64,000 nucleotides of DNA from JADJRG01 sp964474905 (GTDB taxonomy: Bacteria; Myxococcota_A; Polyangia; Nannocystales; Nannocystaceae). The notes under the pieces are model-generated. The model was not told the origin of the DNA. It saw only the letters and a list, made by a program, of their open reading frames with translations, and ran no database searches. The stretch is taken from contig CAYYUP010000031.1 in the NCBI GenBank assembly GCA_964474905.1, forward strand, positions 1-64,000, written 5' to 3'. The translations under genes and the position numbers were made by a program. Each line of letters opens with the position of its first letter. The stretch's first letter is position 1. Of this stretch, positions 35,265-42,790 are shown piece after piece.

Positions 35265-36782
35265 CTAGACGCTACTGCTGTCGGCATCCGCGAGCGGAGC
35301 ACCCTGCACAAAATGCTCGCGCGGCCGCTGGGTCGTCCACCGCTCGAGGATTTTCTTGGTCTCGTCGTCGGCGGTCGCGAGTTTATTAAATAGATAGTCT
35401 TGGATCCCTTTGTGTACAGCACAGACGTCGCTCTCCCGCATACGCCCGAAGATGCTGCCGGAGGTCTTGTGATTTGTCGCGGGAATCGTCCCGCAATAGG
35501 GGTTGTACGCGCACTTGATGCAATCGGGCTGACCGTCGAGATTGGAGGCGATCACCGCGGCGTGCACAGTCTCGTGACCGACGAGTTGGCGGTAGCGGTC
35601 GCTATCGACATGGCCGATCAAAAAGGTGTCATCACCCATTTCGTGGAGCATTCGCCCCTCGTCGCAGGTGAACACCTTGCCGTCGTAGTTAAACGCGAGC
35701 TGGCCGATGCCGGTGCCGGCCGGCGAGCGCACGTCGAGGAAGTTTGGATCCTCGCCGCGCAGGATCTTCGTTAGAAAGATCGCCGCGAAACGCTCGAGGA
35801 TCTCGACACCCTGCTTGTTGAGCTCGATCATATAATCGACAGCGCTGCGGTAATACTCGAGGTAATCGCGGCGGCTGTACTCGACCCGCTTGCGGGTGCG
35901 CTCGGCGAAACCAAAGGGGTCGATCGGCCGGAGAAAGAGCGCCCGACAACCGAGTTTGACGTAGGTATTAACGACCTCTTTCCAGAGCGGCAGAGTCTCG
36001 CGAGTCGTCGTCAGCAGGGCTTCTACGTGATAGAGCGTCGGATCGAGCCCGGCCGCCTCGTACTCGTCGTTGATCCGGCGAATCCAGCGAATCGTCTGCT
36101 GGTAGGCGTCCATCGTCGGCAGCCTGCGCTGGGCATTGTGCAGGCGCTCGGGGCCGTCGATGCTGGTGCAGATCTGGACCTTGTGAGCGAGCAAGTAGGC
36201 GAGTTTCTCCTCGTCCATCAGCGCCAGGTTCGAGACCATCGTGAACTCGAGACTCTTGCCGATGCCCTGGTTTTGCGCGAGCGCGTACTCGATGATGTGC
36301 TTGACGACCGCGAAGTTGACCAGCGGCTCGCCGCCCTGGAACTCAAGAGTGACAAAATCGCTGGTGCTGGCGAGGAGGATGTCGACGGCCTTCTCGGCTG
36401 TCTCAGGAGACATATCTGTCTCGAGTGCGTCCATGTTCGCCCGCGAGGCGTGGCAGTAGATGCAGGTCTCGTTGCAGCGCAACGTGACCACGAGAATGCC
36501 CAGGTTGACCCCACTATCTAAAAAGGATCTGCGCCGCCGGTAGCTCTCGGCTGCACGCTCGACGTCGTAGCTCGCCCGCAGGAAATTTCCCTCTGATAGG
36601 CGCCGATGCAGGTCTTCGCCCTCCGGCAACCGACCCTGTGCAAAGGCCTTAAATTCCTCGCTCGAGAGGATCAGAAAATTGCCCTCGTAGTTGGTGATCA
36701 CGACATTGTCGCCGACCTGGCGCCAGCGAAAGAAGGCGGGCACCGCCGGGTCAAGCGCAAGTCCCTGGAGTTGCACACTCAT
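35265..36782 (-). CDS. Radical SAM/SPASM maturase, HxsB-like, 505 aa
   Basis: The N-terminal region FFRWRQVGDNVVITNYEGNFLILSSEEF is followed by the radical SAM core: C103, C107 and C110 in LRCNETCIYC bind the SAM [4Fe-4S] cluster, and GGEP at 150-153 binds SAM. The C-terminal SPASM region has C373 (FTCDEGRML), C421, C424, C430 (CIKCAYNPYCG) and C454. The CDEGRML and YNPYCG blocks match, from memory, HxsB of the His-Xaa-Ser system. Such enzymes modify peptides or proteins. It is third in an operon with two HxsD-like genes, overlapping by 4 bp. No HxsA- or HxsC-like gene is in the window, so the assignment is to family, not to a complete system. Confidence 0.78.
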   Translation of the reverse strand: MSVQLQGLALDPAVPAFFRWRQVGDNVVITNYEGNFLILSSEEFKAFAQGRLPEGEDLHRRLSEGNFLRASYDVERAAESYRRRRSFLDSGVNLGILVVTLRCNETCIYCHASRANMDALETDMSPETAEKAVDILLASTSDFVTLEFQGGEPLVNFAVVKHIIEYALAQNQGIGKSLEFTMVSNLALMDEEKLAYLLAHKVQICTSIDGPERLHNAQRRLPTMDAYQQTIRWIRRINDEYEAAGLDPTLYHVEALLTTTRETLPLWKEVVNTYVKLGCRALFLRPIDPFGFAERTRKRVEYSRRDYLEYYRSAVDYMIELNKQGVEILERFAAIFLTKILRGEDPNFLDVRSPAGTGIGQLAFNYDGKVFTCDEGRMLHEMGDDTFLIGHVDSDRYRQLVGHETVHAAVIASNLDGQPDCIKCAYNPYCGTIPATNHKTSGSIFGRMRESDVCAVHKGIQDYLFNKLATADDETKKILERWTTQRPREHFVQGAPLADADSSSV

Positions 36783-36997
36783 CGCGGGCCCCCGCGGTCG
36801 ATCGTGCGAGCGAGCACGTAGTTCTTGAGTTCGCCGAGGATCCTCCGCTCGTGCTTTGGATAGCGAGACTCGACCCGCAAAATGATGGCCTCGCCACTCC
36901 GCTCAGAGTCGATGTCAGCGACCGCAGCAAAGGCCTGCGCGGCCTCCTGGACAGCGAGTTCGGAGTACAGATCACGATGAAAGCTGAGCTCGATCAC
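36779..36997 (-). CDS. Short HxsD-like protein, 72 aa
   Basis: VIELSFHRDLYSELAVQEAAQAFAAVADIDS... shows the same opening (beta strand, then Y..xAV..AA..F helix) as the upstream HxsD-like protein. It ends GELKNYVLART, matching the position of the LLNDYxLRE-type helix that defines HxsD. It looks like a minimal paralogue. GTG 36997 overlaps the upstream stop (GTGA) and the stop overlaps the radical SAM ATG. It may be an adaptor that presents the substrate, by analogy with RiPP recognition elements (inference). Confidence 0.65.
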   Translation of the reverse strand: MIELSFHRDLYSELAVQEAAQAFAAVADIDSERSGEAIILRVESRYPKHERRILGELKNYVLARTIDRGGPR

Positions 36998-37479
36998 GCC
37001 GCCCCCCCTTCTTTTTCTTCCTTGGCCTCGGCTTGCGCTGGCGCCTTGCGACCGTGTTTCTCCTCCCACGATTGAGCGATGCCCAAGGGATCCTCGAAAC
37101 CGTCATCGCTAAAGTCGAAGTCGGCGAGATCATCGAGGGAGGGCGGACCCATCGCGCCCGCCAGCGCCTGTGAGGTCACAGCCTCGATGAGGCTGCGGTT
37201 CTCCTCGGTGATCTGGCGACGCCAGGCGCAGGAGAGCAACTCATTCGAAAACTCGCCGACAAGTGCCCGCAGCAGGGACTCGGCCGGCGATTCATCTTTG
37301 GTCTGCAAGGTGACCCGAAGACCACCCGCTGCCAGCCGATCAAGGAAGACATAGCAGCGGTCGATGAAGATGTAAGCAGCGCCGTAAATCGCATCGAGTG
37401 GGTAGATCGAGGGATCGACGTCGAGGTGGACAGCGCCGCGGCTCAGCTCAGCTTTGACGTTATTCGGGGTATCGGTCAT
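36994..37479 (-). CDS. HxsD-like protein with acidic tail, 161 aa
   Basis: VDPSIYPLDAIYGAAYIFIDRCYVFLDRLAAGGLRVTLQTKD ... LVGEFSNELLSCAWRRQITEENRSLIEAVTSQALAGA follows the HxsD pattern: IY..DAIYGAAY, then EF.NELL....R..I...N..L. A C-terminal acidic extension (LDDLADFDFSDDGFEDPLG), then a Lys/Glu/Ala tail, is not typical of the family. Start ATG 37479 is chosen; further in-frame starts at 37500 and 37596 exist. First gene of the hxsD-hxsD'-hxsB operon. Confidence 0.72.
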   Translation of the reverse strand: MTDTPNNVKAELSRGAVHLDVDPSIYPLDAIYGAAYIFIDRCYVFLDRLAAGGLRVTLQTKDESPAESLLRALVGEFSNELLSCAWRRQITEENRSLIEAVTSQALAGAMGPPSLDDLADFDFSDDGFEDPLGIAQSWEEKHGRKAPAQAEAKEEKEGGAA

Positions 37480-38339
37480 CGGGTGCTCGCAGTCGAGCAT
37501 GCTACCAGATCGCATGCGCAGAGCTGATCTCGCGGCCCCGTAGGGGTCTTCTCGCGGTCCTGCGCGATCGTGGACGACTCGCGCGGCGACGCTCATCGCC
37601 GGAAACAGGAGTCAGCACCTTCACCAAGCCCAATTAGACGATCCGCAAGCTCGTGCTCGCACCTCAACGTCGGCGGGCTCAGGTGCCACCGCGAACTCGA
37701 CTGGGCTTCCTCCCCGCAAAGAGACCCGCAGACTTCTTCGCATCGAAGAAACCAACGGGCGACTTCTCTTCGATGGATCCGAAGCAGAAAAACCAACAGA
37801 CCGACGAAGTTCTCGGGGCTCTCGCTGCCTGTGCTGCGATGCGATGCGAGGCTGAGGATCCCCGCTGAGCCGACGTGCTCTCGCTGTGACGATCCCAACG
37901 CGAAGGAACCAGCGACCCCAGAGGACCCTCGACATTCGTACCGACCGCGACAACACGAGACCTCGAGATGCGATGCCGACGTTGCGTCACCTGCGGTCAT
38001 CACGCTCTTGAAAATGCAGGCTCAAGGCCCAAACACGGTCGTTCGAGGGGCCTTAAATGCAATTTCCATGCACTCCCACCGACAACCTCGGCATAGGGCT
38101 TCTCCCTTGCCCCATCACCCATAAAGGCACCGCAACGGTGCTGCCCCGGCGTTCCATGAGGACTTCACAGCTCTCCGCTCGAGATCCCCAGAGGCCCTGC
38201 CTCGCCTCTCTGCCCTCGGACAATCCACCGTCGCAGATCCAAAACCAACCTTCCATTTGACAGCTGAGGCGTGGTCGCGCACGGTGCCCCTGGTCCTTTA
38301 GATGAGGGCCAATAAGAGAAGAGAAGAGAAGAGATAGAG
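37480..38339. other. Long intergenic region, no gene supported
   Basis: About 860 bp between the divergent radical-SAM operon and the RRM gene. Frames on both strands are Arg/Ser-rich shadows without coding signature; I looked for a His-Xaa-Ser repeat substrate and did not find one. TTGACA at about 38257 could be a -35 for the RRM gene but lacks a good -10. The last 35 bp are a purine-rich gaagagaagag repeat that serves as the ribosome-binding region. Confidence 0.5.
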
Positions 38340-38789
38340 ATGTCAAAGAAACTGTTTGTTGGTGGCCTTGCTTGGGCAACACACGATGACTCCCTCCGCG
38401 CCGCGTTCGAGGCATTTGGCCCGGTCACAGAGGCCAAGGTCGTGCTCGACCGCGACACTGGACGCTCGCGTGGCTTCGGGTTTGTAACCTTCGAAGACGA
38501 TGACAACGGCACGAAGGCGATCGAAGCCCTCGACGGCAAGGAGCTCGACGGTCGGAACATCCGCGTAAATGAGGCCGAGAACAAGCCCCGCGGTGGCGGT
38601 GGTGGTGGCAGTCGCGGTGGCGGCGGCGGCGGCTACGGCGGTGGCGGCGGCGGCGGCTACGGTGGTGGCGGCGGCGGCGGCTACGGTGGCGGCGGCGGCG
38701 GCGGCGGCTACGGTGGCGGTGGCGGTGGCGGCCGTGGCGGTGGCGGCGGTGGTCGCGGCGGTGGCGGCGGCGGTCGTGGTCGCTACTAG
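38340..38789 (+). CDS. Gly-rich RNA-binding protein (RRM), 149 aa
   Basis: One RRM domain fills residues 1-80: RNP2 KLFVGGLA at about 4-11 and RNP1 RGFGFVTF at about 44-51. The C-terminal 65 residues are almost pure Gly with Tyr/Arg (repeated GGGGGGGY, then GRGGGGGG). This architecture matches cyanobacterial and plant glycine-rich RRM proteins and is found in some myxobacteria; roles include cold response and RNA chaperoning. The gaagagaagag leader gives the ribosome-binding site. A strong terminator follows. Confidence 0.93.
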   Translation: MSKKLFVGGLAWATHDDSLRAAFEAFGPVTEAKVVLDRDTGRSRGFGFVTFEDDDNGTKAIEALDGKELDGRNIRVNEAENKPRGGGGGGSRGGGGGGYGGGGGGGYGGGGGGGYGGGGGGGGYGGGGGGGRGGGGGGRGGGGGGRGRY

Positions 38790-38832
38790 ACCCCGTGCTA
38801 CCCAGGGGCGTTGACTCAGCGCCTCTACAGCG

Positions 38833-38864
38833 AAGGCCAGCCTGTTTGTTCAGGCTGGCCTTTT
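38833..38864 (+). terminator. Intrinsic terminator after the RRM gene
   Basis: Perfect 12-bp stem aaggccagcctg/caggctggcctt with a 6-nt loop (tttgtt), ending in a short T-run. It lies between convergent genes. Confidence 0.9.
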
Positions 38865-38905
38865 CTGCGCTCGCAGATTCGCGGCTCTTGCACGAGAGCG
38901 AGCCA

Positions 38906-40534
38906 CTACTCGATACGAACGGTCAGCGTGCCGAGCCGGACCTCGCCCTGGTACACGCAGACCAGCGGCCCCGAGCTTCGCGAGGGATCCTCGATGAGCA
39001 GGGCAACAGCATCGCAGTAAAGCCCCTCCAGCGGCTGAAAATGGATCTCGTTGCCGCCATAGGTAGCGATGTGCACAACTTCGCTGTCGCCGTAGGGCAC
39101 CGCAAGACTGAAGAAACCGCCGAGCACCGCCGAACTCAACGCAGCGCTTGGCAACGCATCGGGGCGCTCCTCCAGGCTCAACAGCGAACCCTGCATCACC
39201 GAAAACGTATCGAGCAAGCTGAATGCGAACTCCCCCTTGGAGGTGAGCGCAGCCGTGCTCCAGGCGCCAAATCCCGAGATCACCGCGGTCAGATCAACGC
39301 TGGCTCCTGGGCTGACGCCGAGGGCTGCATCGCCGATTGTGACCTCTGCTTGTCCGGCGAGAGTACGGCGGACAAGCGCCGGTGCCATGCCTCCAGCCCG
39401 AAGCGCCAGCACTGGCTGCCCCCGATCGAGCAGGTCGATCGCGGGCCCGAGCGCCTCTAGATCCATGAGTTCCGAGGTGGCCAACGCAAAGAGCTGACCC
39501 GGAGCTGCAGGCGGCGCTGGCCAACGGAGCTGCAGGAGGCGGTGGTCACCGGGATGAGCAGACTCGCTGTCGACAAGTGCGACCATCTCCACCAGCAACT
39601 CACCACCGAGAAAACGCGGCGCTCCGTAGCCCGCCCATTCGAGCGCAAGGCCAGAGGCACCGTCAAACGGTGCCGGCGAGGTCATCAGGGTGAGCACCTC
39701 GCCCACCTGCGAGCCAGACCCGTCGATCTCGACGCCGGCGATCGACTCGCCCGCGAGCCCCACCCGCCAGGCGACCCGAAGCACGTCCGCATCTCCGCCC
39801 GCATCGGTCCGGTTTGCCCAGCTCGCGCTGACCGGCGGCGAAGTCTCGCCCGGCGCCCGTGCATAACCAGGCAGAGGTACGGTCCGCGGCGTCCCAGCCC
39901 AACCCTGGCCCTCTCTGCGGAAGATCTTGGCGACGGCCACACCATCATCCGTCTCCTCGTCGACGACCGTCAGCAGTGCGTCTTCGAAGGCGGCATCGAC
40001 GGTGATCGCATGCCCCTCAGTAAGCGTCGACTCGACGATCGCCGAGACCTCCACCGGCAACCGCTTCTCGATCGAGAGCTGCAACGTACGCGAGAGCTGA
40101 GCCTCCTCAGGCCCCGGGTTGGCGAGCGTGATCGTATGTCGACTGACGAGCATAGCCCCGCCGAGCTCGAGCCTCAGACTGTCCTCGCGAAGCTCACCCA
40201 GCGCGGTCGCGGGGCTCAGTGTGCCCACCGCCCGCTCGTCGATCAGGATTTGGGTGACGCCCGGCACAACCCCCGCGACCATGATCAGGAGGGGCTCCGT
40301 ACGATTGATCGGCACGACGATCTTGTCGTCGCCGGGGCTGATGATTTGAGGGATCCCGTACTCGACTGTGCCGTCGTCGTCCCCGGAATCGGAGGTCGGA
40401 TCGCCCGTATCGTCGGCCGTCGTCTGGCAAGCGAACAACTGCCCGAAAAGCAGCAGCCCGAAAAGCAGCAGCCCGCCCACACGAGCGCGACCCTGATCGC
40501 TCGCACCGCGACCGCGAAGTGCTGGGGTTCGCAT
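38906..40534 (-). CDS. Large hypothetical lipoprotein, 542 aa
   Basis: A hydrophobic signal segment built of a repeated LLLFG unit (15-bp tandem repeat) ends in lipobox LFAC, followed by an acidic linker (DDTGDPTSDSGDDDG). The mature region is beta-rich (VPINRTEPLLIMVAGVVPGVTQILIDERAVGTLSP...) with Ig- or propeller-like character and no catalytic motif. Typical myxobacterial surface lipoprotein of unknown function. An N-terminal extension of about 18 residues precedes the hydrophobic core, so a later start is possible. Confidence 0.72.
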   Translation of the reverse strand: MRTPALRGRGASDQGRARVGGLLLFGLLLFGQLFACQTTADDTGDPTSDSGDDDGTVEYGIPQIISPGDDKIVVPINRTEPLLIMVAGVVPGVTQILIDERAVGTLSPATALGELREDSLRLELGGAMLVSRHTITLANPGPEEAQLSRTLQLSIEKRLPVEVSAIVESTLTEGHAITVDAAFEDALLTVVDEETDDGVAVAKIFRREGQGWAGTPRTVPLPGYARAPGETSPPVSASWANRTDAGGDADVLRVAWRVGLAGESIAGVEIDGSGSQVGEVLTLMTSPAPFDGASGLALEWAGYGAPRFLGGELLVEMVALVDSESAHPGDHRLLQLRWPAPPAAPGQLFALATSELMDLEALGPAIDLLDRGQPVLALRAGGMAPALVRRTLAGQAEVTIGDAALGVSPGASVDLTAVISGFGAWSTAALTSKGEFAFSLLDTFSVMQGSLLSLEERPDALPSAALSSAVLGGFFSLAVPYGDSEVVHIATYGGNEIHFQPLEGLYCDAVALLIEDPSRSSGPLVCVYQGEVRLGTLTVRIE

Positions 40535-40574
40535 CAGTACAGGGGTACGTCAGCGCCACTGCGCCGGCAAGGCC

Positions 40575-41213
40575 CTATCCCTGGCGCTCCAGGACCGTCC
40601 AGAGGAGGAGCCCGAGTGCACCGTGACCAAATCCGAGGGCGAGCGCGGCCCAGCGGATCCGCCGGCTGCTCGCCAGCAAAATCGCCAGGGCGCAGAGCGA
40701 GAATCCGACGATAAAGTAGGGCAGAGCCTCGACCAACGTGCCCTCGTAGGGGCTCAGGAGATCCCGTCCGCCGACCACAAAGAGCGCGAGCGCGACCCAC
40801 CAGAGCAGGCGCTGCACACCGCCGATGACCAGCACCCGTCGCTGCACAAGCAACCCCGAGAGGCCCACGACACCCCGAGATGCCGCTCGCAAGGCAAGTC
40901 TGAGCCCGACGAGCAGACGCGCCGCCAACTGCCCCGCAAGGCGTCGGCTTAAAACACGGGCACGCCGCAGTCCCGACCGGAGTTGCGATCGATCCTCGTT
41001 ATTAAAAGGAGCCCGCGAGCCCGCACCTTTTTTAGGCGTGCGCCCGGAGGTTTTTTGTGCCCGCGCCCGCAGCTCTCCGGGACTGCGACCGAGCGCCATG
41101 CAACGGCTGACGAACCAGCGTACGTGCCGGACCGCAGCCCTCTCGGCCGGTGAGATCGTCCGCTTCCGTCGACCGCGCGCACGAGCGCGCATACGTCCGC
41201 TCTTCGGCATCAA
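40575..41213 (-). CDS. Hypothetical membrane protein, 212 aa
   Basis: The N-terminal half is strongly basic (Arg/Lys/Ala) and could be cytosolic; a Lys-rich patch (KTSGRTPKKGAGSR) lies near 55-67. The C-terminal half holds about three TM helices (LLWWVALALFVVGG, YFIVGFSLCALAILLAS, WAALALGFGHGALGLLLW). No family recognised. It is upstream of and co-directional with the lipoprotein at 38906, 40 bp apart, so it is likely transcribed with it. Confidence 0.6.
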   Translation of the reverse strand: MMPKSGRMRARARGRRKRTISPAERAAVRHVRWFVSRCMALGRSPGELRARAQKTSGRTPKKGAGSRAPFNNEDRSQLRSGLRRARVLSRRLAGQLAARLLVGLRLALRAASRGVVGLSGLLVQRRVLVIGGVQRLLWWVALALFVVGGRDLLSPYEGTLVEALPYFIVGFSLCALAILLASSRRIRWAALALGFGHGALGLLLWTVLERQG

Positions 41214-41315
41214 TGCCTTGTTTCACGGCCCCCGACCATCGCCAAGAAACCGGCGAAGTGGCGGCGCCGAGATCCGTCGATGCGCCCGTGCCATACTCCG
41301 CCGGTGCCCGCAGCG

Positions 41316-42245
41316 ATGGCCGCCCTCCTGCTCAGCCTCGCGCTCGGCACTCCAACTCCAACTCCAACTCCAACAGACTCGGAGCCTGCGCCGACAAATG
41401 TTTGGAGCGAGAGCGGCGCCCGCTCGTGGACGCTTTGCAGGCGCTACGAGGCCGAGGCCGAGCACCAACTGCGCGCGGGCACACCGGAGAGCGACACAAA
41501 GCTCCTCGCGCAATGGCGATCCCGGATCGAGACCTGCCCGCAGCTGCCCGCGGCGCTGGTGCTTACCGCCCGGCTCGAGATCGAAAACCCCCCACGAGCG
41601 GACCGCGCTGTCGACTTTCTCGACGAGCTGCCGGAGCTCGACAGGGCCATCCGCGAGCAGCGTCGCCTGGTGCTAGGGCTGCTCGTCGCCGCTGAGCTCG
41701 AGGCTGAGCGTCGGGGCCAACCACTGCCCTCCCCAGCCCGCTACCTCGCGGCCTACGCAGCGATCGGCATGGGCGACGCCGCCCTCGCCAAACCCCTGGT
41801 CCGCGCCGCCCGGGCAGCCGGCGAGATCGACTCTTGGCGGATCGATCGCCTCGCCGCCCTGGTCGCTGTCTTCGAGGGAGATCTCCAAAGCGCACTCCGT
41901 CTCGCCCACCGAGCTCGGGCCCACGCAACCACCGGCGGCCGCCCGGCGTCGACCTTTGTGCTCGCGCTGGTGCTCGACCGCCAGGGTTCGATCGCCGCCG
42001 CCCGCGGACTCCTCAGAACCCTCAGAGTCCGCGACAGTCGCACGCTCAGCAGCCTGGACACACTCCTGCCACTGCGCGAACGCCTCTACCTGATGGCCCT
42101 CTATCAAGAGGCAAAAGGCCACTCAGCCAGTGCCTATACCCTTTGGCAGGTGTATTTAGAACGAGAGGGGGTTGACGCCCCCGAGCGAGAACAGGTCCGT
42201 CGACGACTGCTCGAGCTTCGCCCCGCACCGACGCTCGCCGAGTGA
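41316..42245 (+). CDS. Exported helical-repeat (TPR-like) protein, 309 aa
   Basis: A short signal peptide (MAALLLSLALG) precedes a TPTPTPTDSEP tandem linker. The rest is Ala/Leu/Arg-rich alpha-helical hairpins in the TPR manner (PARYLAAYAAIGMGDAALAKPLVRAARAAGE, GSIAAARGLLRTLR, LYLMALYQEAKGHSASAYTLWQVYLEREG). An upstream GTG (41304) or ATG (41280) would lengthen the N-terminus. Probably periplasmic protein-interaction role; partner unknown. Confidence 0.65.
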   Translation: MAALLLSLALGTPTPTPTPTDSEPAPTNVWSESGARSWTLCRRYEAEAEHQLRAGTPESDTKLLAQWRSRIETCPQLPAALVLTARLEIENPPRADRAVDFLDELPELDRAIREQRRLVLGLLVAAELEAERRGQPLPSPARYLAAYAAIGMGDAALAKPLVRAARAAGEIDSWRIDRLAALVAVFEGDLQSALRLAHRARAHATTGGRPASTFVLALVLDRQGSIAAARGLLRTLRVRDSRTLSSLDTLLPLRERLYLMALYQEAKGHSASAYTLWQVYLEREGVDAPEREQVRRRLLELRPAPTLAE

Positions 42246-42430
42246 GCGACCCACTCGTGTCGCCCGGCAGGACACCGCAGGGCGCTCCCGCCAGGCGAGC
42301 AGGCCCGTGAAATATCTGCTGAAACATCTGCGCGCGATCTTGCTCGACTCGCGGGGCCCTTCGGCCTACCCTAGAGGGGCACGAGATGATTCGTGCGATC
42401 ACAGTCACAAGGTCACTGACAAGGTCAAGA

Positions 42431-42778
42431 ATGCAAACACCGCTTCAGATCAGCTTCCAGGACATCGAACCATCAGAGTTCATCGAGACGAGAATTCGCG
42501 AAAAGGTCGCCAAACTAGAGCGCTACTACGATCGCATCGTCTCCGTTCGGGTAGTCGTCGCGGCCCCGCATCGATCGAGTCAGCACGGAAACGCCTACAA
42601 CGTGCGCCTAGACATCACGATCCCCGGTAAAGAGATCGTGATCAACCGGCAACCCGAAAAGAACCACGCCTACGAGGATGTGTACGTGGTGATCCGCGAC
42701 GCCTTTGATGCCGCCGAGCGCCAGCTCAAGCACGAAGCCGCGATTCGCCGCGAAGCCAAAAACCGCGGCGTCGGCTGA
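42431..42778 (+). CDS. hpf: Ribosome hibernation promoting factor (HPF/RaiA family), 115 aa
   Basis: Short HPF/YfiA fold: MQTPLQISFQDIEPSEFIETRIREKVAKLERYYDRIVSVRVVV, then NAYNVRLDITIPGKEIVINRQP and HAYEDVYVVIRDAFDAAERQLKH. It binds the 30S subunit during stress or stationary phase. ATG 42431 fits the family start and has AAGG 6 nt upstream; an in-frame ATG at 42386 is less likely. No long-form C-terminal domain is present, so it is a short-type HPF. Confidence 0.9.
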   Translation: MQTPLQISFQDIEPSEFIETRIREKVAKLERYYDRIVSVRVVVAAPHRSSQHGNAYNVRLDITIPGKEIVINRQPEKNHAYEDVYVVIRDAFDAAERQLKHEAAIRREAKNRGVG

Positions 42779-42790
42779 GCAACGCCCTCC

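Noticed and set aside
37593..38003. Open frames in the region between the radical-SAM operon and the RRM gene
   Set aside because: Arg/Ser-rich with no motif; no His-Xaa-Ser repeats found, so not taken as the missing substrate.
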